DNA of 64,000 nt from Nepenthes gracilis (Eukaryota > Streptophyta > Magnoliopsida > Caryophyllales > Nepenthaceae), in the NCBI GenBank assembly GCA_033239525.1, contig BSYO01000013.1, forward strand, positions 8,518,501 to 8,582,500, in the 5' to 3' direction. The stretch's first letter is position 1. Each line of letters begins with the position of its first letter. This document shows, piece after piece, positions 58,251 through 64,000 of the stretch. The position numbers were made by a program, and so were the translations under genes. The notes under the pieces were generated by a model that saw only the letters and a program-made list of their open reading frames with translations, was not told the origin of the DNA and searched no databases.

Positions 58251-58419
58251 AAAGAGATTGATTCTAGAGATGCCTTAGGGTTTGAATTGATTGGCCATAG
58301 TTGAGGGCTAGGATAACTTGATTAGATCTGACGTATGGATTGAACTCCCTGTTTAAGTAGTTTTGTTAAGTTTGGTGCAGGAGTCTAACCCAATTGTTAA
58401 TGTATCATGATAGGAATTT

Positions 58420-59450
58420 AGGATGTTAGGTCGAGGAAGAAGTTCCATAGCTAGATCTTGACCGAGTAGTGAGGAAGAATATTCAGACATTATGGGACGG
58501 ATGGCCGACGTCATGAAAATGATGGCTCAGGGTCATCGCCAACCATTGCTAGCCCCAGCCCCAATTCCAGCTCCAACCCCAGCTCCAGTAAATCTGGAAG
58601 TTATGGCGTACAACCGGTTTAACAATGAACGGACGCCAGAGTTTTTAGGAGATTTGGACTTGGCTAAAGCGGAGGCATGGATCAGAAGAATGGAGAAGAT
58701 CTTCACTATTATTCGGTTCCTCGAAGAAGACAAAGTGACTTTCGTAATGTATAAATTGGAGGGTGAGGCTGATCATTGGTGGTCAATGTAAAAAGGAGCC
58801 ATGGGAGTCCCTGAGGATCAGATTACATGTGAGAGGTTCAAGGAAGAATTTTTTTAGCAGTATTTTTCGACCAGCCTTCGAGAATAGAAGGAAGATGAAT
58901 TTTGCAGTTTCAGTAAGGGAATCAGACCATGGCGGAGTATGTAGCTAAGTTTATGGAGTTGTCCCGATACTCCCCGCATATAGTAGATGATCCGGCCAGG
59001 AAGGCCAGGAAGTTTCAGGCTGGGCTAAGGGACAATATCAGGAGCCAGTTGGTTATGCACAAGTTGCGAGATTATTGAGAGATATTGGATTGGATTCTCA
59101 TTTTTAAGAGAGAGTTAGAACAGCAGTAGTATTTTACGAAGAGGTGTGGAGACCAAGAAGGTTTAGTCATGAGTCAAGGTTCGGGATCCAGAGGGCCTTC
59201 GAGGAAGACAAAGCTTGAAGACAAGGGAAAGAGGAAGGAAAAGTATTTGGCGGCAATAACAGCACCAAGTCTGCCGACGACTGATGATGTTTGCAATTAT
59301 TGTGGGTGGTCCCATCGCGAAAAGTCATGCGTCAAGCGGATAGGAGCTTGTTTTAACTGTGGTAAGGTTGGCCACATGGCTAAAGATTGCCCTATTCCGA
59401 GGAGGCCGGTGGAGAAGAAGCCGATCATTCCAGGGAAGGCCTTTGCAGTT
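58420..59450 (+). pseudogene. Gypsy gag, broken
   Basis: Frame 58492-58791 holds a Pro/Ala-rich part and FNNERTPEFLGD..AEAWIRRMEKIF, the Gag core, ending at a stop after DHWWSM. Several stops follow. Frame 59169 onwards starts with a basic Ser-rich part, a CNYCGWSHREKSC segment and the intact zinc knuckle CFNCGKVGHMAKDC (about 59350-59392). Confidence 0.85.
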
Positions 59451-59990
59451 ACGGCTCGAGATACGAAAGTGTCCCCGAATGTAGTAGAAGGTACTATTAT
59501 CATCTTTAGTGCTCCTGCGCATATTCTTCTGGATTCGAGCTTGACCCATTCTTTTGTGTCCCTAAGTTTTGCAAGTACTTTATTGTCCCCTCCGAGGATC
59601 TTGGATCACGTTCTGGTTGTTTCCACACCCTCGAGATTGTCAGTAGCCACGGATATCTTATATCTGAGGTGTGAAGTTTGGATTAATAGGCTGCAGTTGA
59701 TGGTAGACTTGATTTTGCTTGAGATGCACGATTTTGATATAATCTTGGGCATGAATTGGCTAGCAAATTATCATACCCATGTAGATTGCTTCCACAAGCA
59801 AGTCCATTTCGCTATTTCAGGATATGAGCCGTTCTATTTCCAAGGCGTGGTGCGAAAGGAGCCACCATGTTTTATTTTGACTTTGCACATCCATCATTTG
59901 ATGAATTCTGGATGCAGGCCTATTTGACTTATGCTAGCACGATTGGGAGTCATAGTGTGCTGGCTAAGGATATCCCAGTGGTCAATGAGT
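59451..59990 (+). pseudogene. Gypsy protease region
   Basis: LLDSSLTHSFVS (about 59527-59562) stands where D(S/T)G-ASHSF is expected, so the active-site Gly is lost. DIILGMNWLANYHTHVDC follows (59733-59790). It is continuous with gag in frame 59169-59927. Confidence 0.8.
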
Positions 59991-61320
59991 TTGAAGATGT
60001 CTTTCTCGGGGAGTTGCCAGGTTTGCCACCCAATCGGAAAATTGAGTTTGAGATTGAGATTGTCCCGGGCTCGGCACCAATTTTGAAGGCACCATATAGA
60101 ATGCCGCCTGTCTAACTGAATGAATTGAAGCGGCAGCTGCAGGAGCTTCTGGATAAGTTATTTATTTGGTTGAGTGTGTCTCCTTGGGGTGCCCCAGTGC
60201 TATTCGTCAAGAAGAAGGATGTATCATTGCGGCTTTGTATCGATTACCGGGAGCTCAACAAGATCACCATTAAGAACAAATATCCTTTGCCAAGGATTGA
60301 TGACCTATTTGATCTGCTGCAAATAGTACAAGTATTTTCAAAGATCAATATCCGTTCAGGGTATCATCAGTTGAGGATCAAGAAAGAGGGCGTAGTTAAG
60401 AAAGCCTTTCAAATGAGGTACGGATATTACAAATTTCTAGTCATGCCATTTGGGTTGTCAAATGCTCCAGCCGCTTTTATAAACTTAATGAATTAGGTAT
60501 TTCGACCCTACTTGGAGTAATTTGTGGTGGTGTTCATCAATGATATATTGATTTATTCGAGAAATTATGATGAGCATGCTATGCATTTGAAGATTGCGCT
60601 CCAAACGATTCGGGAAGAGAAATTATATGCCAAATTGAAGAAGTTTGAGCTTTGACTAGAGGAAGTTGCCTTTTTGGGGCATATTATATTGAATGAGGGC
60701 ATATCCGTGGACCCAAGAAGATTGAGGCCATTGTTAATTAGAGTCGACCGTCATCAGTGACCGAGGTCCAATGTTTCCTTAGAATGGCCGGTTATTATCG
60801 GAGGTTCGTGGAGAATTTCTCTAGGATATCTTTGCCCTTGACCCGCTAAACGAGGAAGGACGTCAAGTTTGTCTAGACGAACGGTTGTGAGCAAAATTTT
60901 TAGGAGCTGAAGGACTGATTGACATCCGCCCCAATCCTATCGATTCTAGAAGGTTTTGGTAGGTTCGAAGTTTATTGTGATGCGAGCAGGATGGGTTTGG
61001 GCTGTACCCTAATGCAGTACGGGAAAGTGATAGCTTATGGATCGAGGCAATTGAAGATCCATGAGAAGAACTACCCAGCGCATGATTTGAAGCTTGCAAC
61101 GGTAATCTTTGCTTTGAAAATCTGGAGACATTATCTGTATGGTGAGAAGTTCTTAGTATATTTAGATCACAAGAGCTTCAAGTATCTCTTTTTCTAGAAA
61201 GAGTTGAACATGAGGTAAAGGAGATGGATGGATTATCTAAAGGACTTCGATTGTGAAATTCAATATCAGCTGGGAAAGGGCAATGTAGTAGCAGATGTTT
61301 TGAGTTGTTAAGCGTATTTC
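59991..61320 (+). pseudogene. Gypsy RT-RNase H, catalytically dead
   Basis: [20 protein letters not shown], then a stop at 60114. [19 protein letters not shown] and [13 protein letters not shown] follow (Asp to Asn), then [12 protein letters not shown], a stop near 60494 and [10 protein letters not shown] (Asp to Asn in the DD motif, about 60528-60557). RNase H runs 60919-61320 with [28 protein letters not shown] and [10 protein letters not shown]. Two catalytic Asp to Asn changes come from G-to-A changes, as deamination of a methylated cytosine would give. Confidence 0.85.
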
Positions 61321-61579
61321 ACAGCTCATTTGAGGATTAAGGAGATAGAGATGTTAGAATGCATGAAGCATTGCGATATTCGAAAATATGCTCATGAAAA
61401 TCAGATTATTTTGTCTCACTTTAGTATCCAGTCGAAGATCTTAAAACAGATCATGGAAGAGTAGATGAATGACCCGTTTTTAGTCGAGGCTACTGGAAAT
61501 TTAAACCAAGACTCCATGATTGATTTCAGTGTTCGAGTCGATGGAGTCTTGAGATTTCAGGACCGGCTTTGCGTGCCTG

Positions 61580-63140
61580 ATGTCTGTGATCTAAAGAAGA
61601 GATTATGAAGGAAGCTCACTAGTCCAGGTATACGATCCACTTGGGGATTAATAAGATGTATCAGGATCTGAGAAAGATGTTATATGAGGAAGAAAATCAT
61701 GGCCTTTGTGGGAAGATGCTTGATCTGTAAGCAATTGATGGCTGAATGTTGGAAGCCATCTGGTCTTCTGCAGCCTTTGCCTATTCCCAATTGGAAGTGA
61801 GAAGATATATCCATGGAATTCGTGTCGAGATTGTAGAGGACGCCAAGGAACCATGACGCCATTTGAGTGATTGTTGACCGACTCATGAAATCGGCGCACT
61901 TTTTGGCCATTCGGTCGACTTATTTGAGGGATTGATTGGCCCAGATGTATGTTAATAAAGTGATTAGGTTGCATGGGATTTCAGCCACTATTGTGTCAGA
62001 TCGAGACTCAAGGTTTGTCTCAAAATTTTAGGGGAGTCTACATCGTGAGTTGGGGACGGATCTGAAATTCAGTACGGCTTATTACCCCCATACGGATGGA
62101 CAATTTGAACAGACCATTTAGATTCTAAAGGATATATTAAGGGCGGCGATGATGGAGCTGAAAGGCAATTGGGATGATCACTTAGCCTTGGCGGAGTTCA
62201 CGTATAATAAAAGCTATCAGGTGAGTATTGGGATGGCCCCCTTCGAAGCATTGTATAGAAGGAAGTGTCGTTATCTGATTCATTGAGAAGGGACTAGCAA
62301 TAGACGGCTCATTGGGCCAGAGATTGTTATGGGACATTCGAGAAGATCAGATTGATCCATGAGAAGTCAAGGTGGCCCAAAGCCGACAAATCTGAGAGGA
62401 CCATACAGATTTTGGAAGACATGTTAAGAGTCGCGGTGATGGAGTTGAAAGGCAACTGGGACGACCATTTAGCCCTGGTGGAGTTTGCATGTAACAATAG
62501 CTACCATGCAAATATTGGGATGGCCCCCTTCAAAGCATTGTATGGAAGAAAGTGCTGTTCTCCGATTCATTAGAAAGAGACCGGCGATAGGCAGCTTATA
62601 GGACCGCAGATTGTGATGGAGACGTCCGAGAAAATTAGACTGATCCACGATAAATTGAAGGTGGCCCAAAGCCAACAAAAGAGCTACGTTGACTGGAAGA
62701 GATCGGAATTGAGATTTGAAGTTGGGGATTTTGTTTTCTTAAAGTTATCACCATCAAAGGGTGTGTCCAGATTTGGGCTCAAGGGAAAATTGAAGCCAAG
62801 GTTTATCGGCCCTTTCGAGATCTTGGAGAAGGTAGGGGAGGTGGCTTATCGCTTGGCCTTGCCGCTGTCTTTGGGAGAGGTACACAACGTCTTCCACGTG
62901 TCCATGCTCCAAAAGTATATTTATGACCCTACTCACATCATTGACTTTACACCCCTATCATCACCGAAGAATTGTCGTACGTCGAGGAACCCGTGTAGAT
63001 TTTGTACCGTAGAGACCAAGTGCTTCAGACGAAGATGATTCCTTTAGTCAAGGTGTTATGGAAGAATCACGCTCTAGAGAAGGCTACTTGGGAGAAGGAG
63101 GATGAGATCCGAGAAAAATATCCCCACTTGTTCTAAGGTA
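61580..63140 (+). pseudogene. Gypsy integrase with internal duplication
   Basis: Segments of the zinc-binding part (CLICKQLMAECWKPSGLLQP, about 61720-61780), IVDRLMKSAHF, SDRDSRFVSKF and TAYYPHTDGQFEQT are followed by two copies of the helix-rich DGQ..MAPFEALY segment (62097-62381 and 62386-62670). The C-terminal part FEVGDFVFLKL and GEVHNVFHVSMLQKYI lies at 62613-63038, and a shifted TWEKEDEIREKYPHLF near 63085-63135. Many stops. Confidence 0.85.
62097..62670 (+). repeat. ~285-bp tandem duplication within integrase
   Basis: Both units run from the DGQ.E.TI.ILKD codons to AAGGTGGCCCAAAGCC (about 62367-62382 and 62658-62674). They share GGCAA(T/C)TGGGA(T/C)GA and ATTGGGATGGCCCCCTTC. I estimate roughly 80% identity, far below what a recent duplication would give. 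Confidence 0.8.
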
Positions 63141-63185
63141 TGTAGTAATTTTAAAAACTCGCTAATTTTGAGGACGAAATTTCTT

Positions 63186-63199
63186 AAGTGGGGGAGAAT
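63186..63199 (+). other. Gypsy polypurine tract
   Basis: AAGTGGGGGAGAAT directly before the LTR start TGTAAGG; primer for plus-strand DNA synthesis. Confidence 0.85.
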
Positions 63200-64000
63200 T
63201 GTAAGGTTTTGGGTATTCAAAATATTACAATTAAATGATATTTAGGAGGAAGTTGGATTGAGATAATCAAGTTAGGCTTAGATTGGCGTAGGAAAGTTTA
63301 TTTGCGAGAATGTAGGTTGATTCGATGAGGAGGGCTAGCTGGGTGCCCAAAACCCGTGGGCCAGTGCCCAAGGTGGGCGCTGGGGAGGCAGATTAGATGC
63401 ACCTGCTGCGCATCCGACCGGCACTTGAGCACCGGTTCAACATTTTAAAGTGCTGTGCACGCTCTTCTTTCCCCATTTTCTCTCCAGCTTCGTTCCACAG
63501 AGAGAGAGCGCATGGGGTAGAGAGAGAAGCGGCCATCCAAGCTTCTCGAGTTCGAATCTGAGTTCGTCCTAGTTGAGAAAGTTGTAGATCGGCCCGAGGT
63601 AAGTACACCCATGCCCTTTTCTCTCGTTCGTTCGCACTTTTATTTCGTTTTTCTTCGGATATTTTTATTTCGATGCCCTGGTAAGGTTGTATTTTGTGTT
63701 ACCCTTGCCCCAAGCCTGAATATACTTTAATTTCATGTCCATTTGATGAGTTTTGCACTATTTTTCAGATCTCAAAACCCTAACCCGTGCCCGGACGTAT
63801 TTTGCGTCTAATTTCGGGTATTATGCATAAATTAACATTAGATTCGTATTACCCATGTTTCAAGCTTGAACATACCTCAATTTCACGTTCGTTGGGTGAG
63901 AATTTGCACTGTTTTCGGACCTCGGAACCCTAACCCACGCCTGAACAGATTTTGCCGATTAATTCGGGTATTATGCATAAATTAATACTAGATAACCGAG
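63200..64000 (+). repeat. 3' LTR of gypsy element (partial)
   Basis: Starts TGTAAGGTTTTGGG. The CpG-rich block is at 63340-63440, the GA-rich leader near 63500 and the ~150-bp repeat units at about 63698 and 63850. The window ends inside it. The minus frame at 63393-63608 is not a gene. Confidence 0.85.

Larger units (their letters stand above)
55956..64000 (+). mobile_element. Ty3/gypsy element, 3' LTR cut by window edge
   Basis: 5' LTR 55956-58237, primer site 58239-58250, gag-pol 58420-63140, polypurine tract 63186-63199, 3' LTR from 63200. The five bases before it are TTTTC. The pol order PR-RT-RH-IN is gypsy. The tRNA-Met primer, long LTR and FEDE..GGGGGAGA junction suggest a Tekay/Del-like chromovirus relative, which is inference. 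It is inactive: catalytic Asp residues of RT are replaced and many stops are present. Confidence 0.85.

Noticed and set aside
1..64000. tRNA genes at TGGTATCAGAG sites
   Set aside because: These are primer-binding sites next to LTR ends; no cloverleaf is present.

Overview
This is a 64 kb piece of AT-rich plant nuclear DNA, most likely from a eudicot with a retrotransposon-rich genome. The reasons are a split NAC transcription-factor gene with GT-AG introns, Ty1/copia and Ty3/gypsy retrotransposons of plant type with tRNA-iMet-like primer sites, a TRIM element, and solo LTRs. I see no bacterial operon, CRISPR array, tRNA or rRNA gene.

The one host gene I can support is on the minus strand. 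It codes for a NAC-domain protein in five coding exons (39829 down to 21288, about 358 residues), with a 5' UTR intron and a TATA box near 41310. It spans about 20 kb because transposons have expanded two introns. Intron 1 (28188-39669) holds a 10.1 kb Sirevirus-type copia element, 28457-38553, with a 5-bp target duplication (CTATG). Intron 4 (21518-27038) holds a solo LTR with a GGGAT duplication and a 425-bp integrase fragment of the same Sirevirus in opposite orientation. Exons 2-4 therefore lie between two long inverted repeats of about 97% identity.

Left of the gene: a decayed plus-strand TNT1-like copia (about 660-4560), an unclassified AT-rich stretch, then a decayed minus-strand copia. 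That second copia is split (integrase side 16117-18650, RT side 8441-9955) by a minus-strand gypsy-like element, 9960-16116. The gypsy-like element has a non-coding interior and a rearranged right LTR.

Right of the gene: a nest of solo LTRs (43540-46825), then a three-level nest. A minus-strand TNT-like copia (47122-50116) is interrupted by a minus-strand Sirevirus (50122-55955), which is interrupted by a plus-strand gypsy element (55956 to beyond 64000). A 406-bp TRIM (51090-51495, TSD ATATT) sits in the Sirevirus LTR.

The most interesting non-standard signals are: (1) the Sirevirus third ORF in both copies sits behind a CT-rich leader and a probable intron whose acceptor AG abuts the ATG; (2) inverted integrase repeats flank NAC exons 2-4; (3) a CpG-rich LTR module is shared by LTRs of different copia lineages; (4) one LTR carries a W-box array; (5) a tandemly duplicated GA/CA-rich 5' UTR encodes an 87-codon upstream ORF. 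All retroelement genes seen carry stops, frameshifts or lost catalytic residues, so these copies look dead as autonomous elements. Boundaries, identities and splice sites were read by eye.
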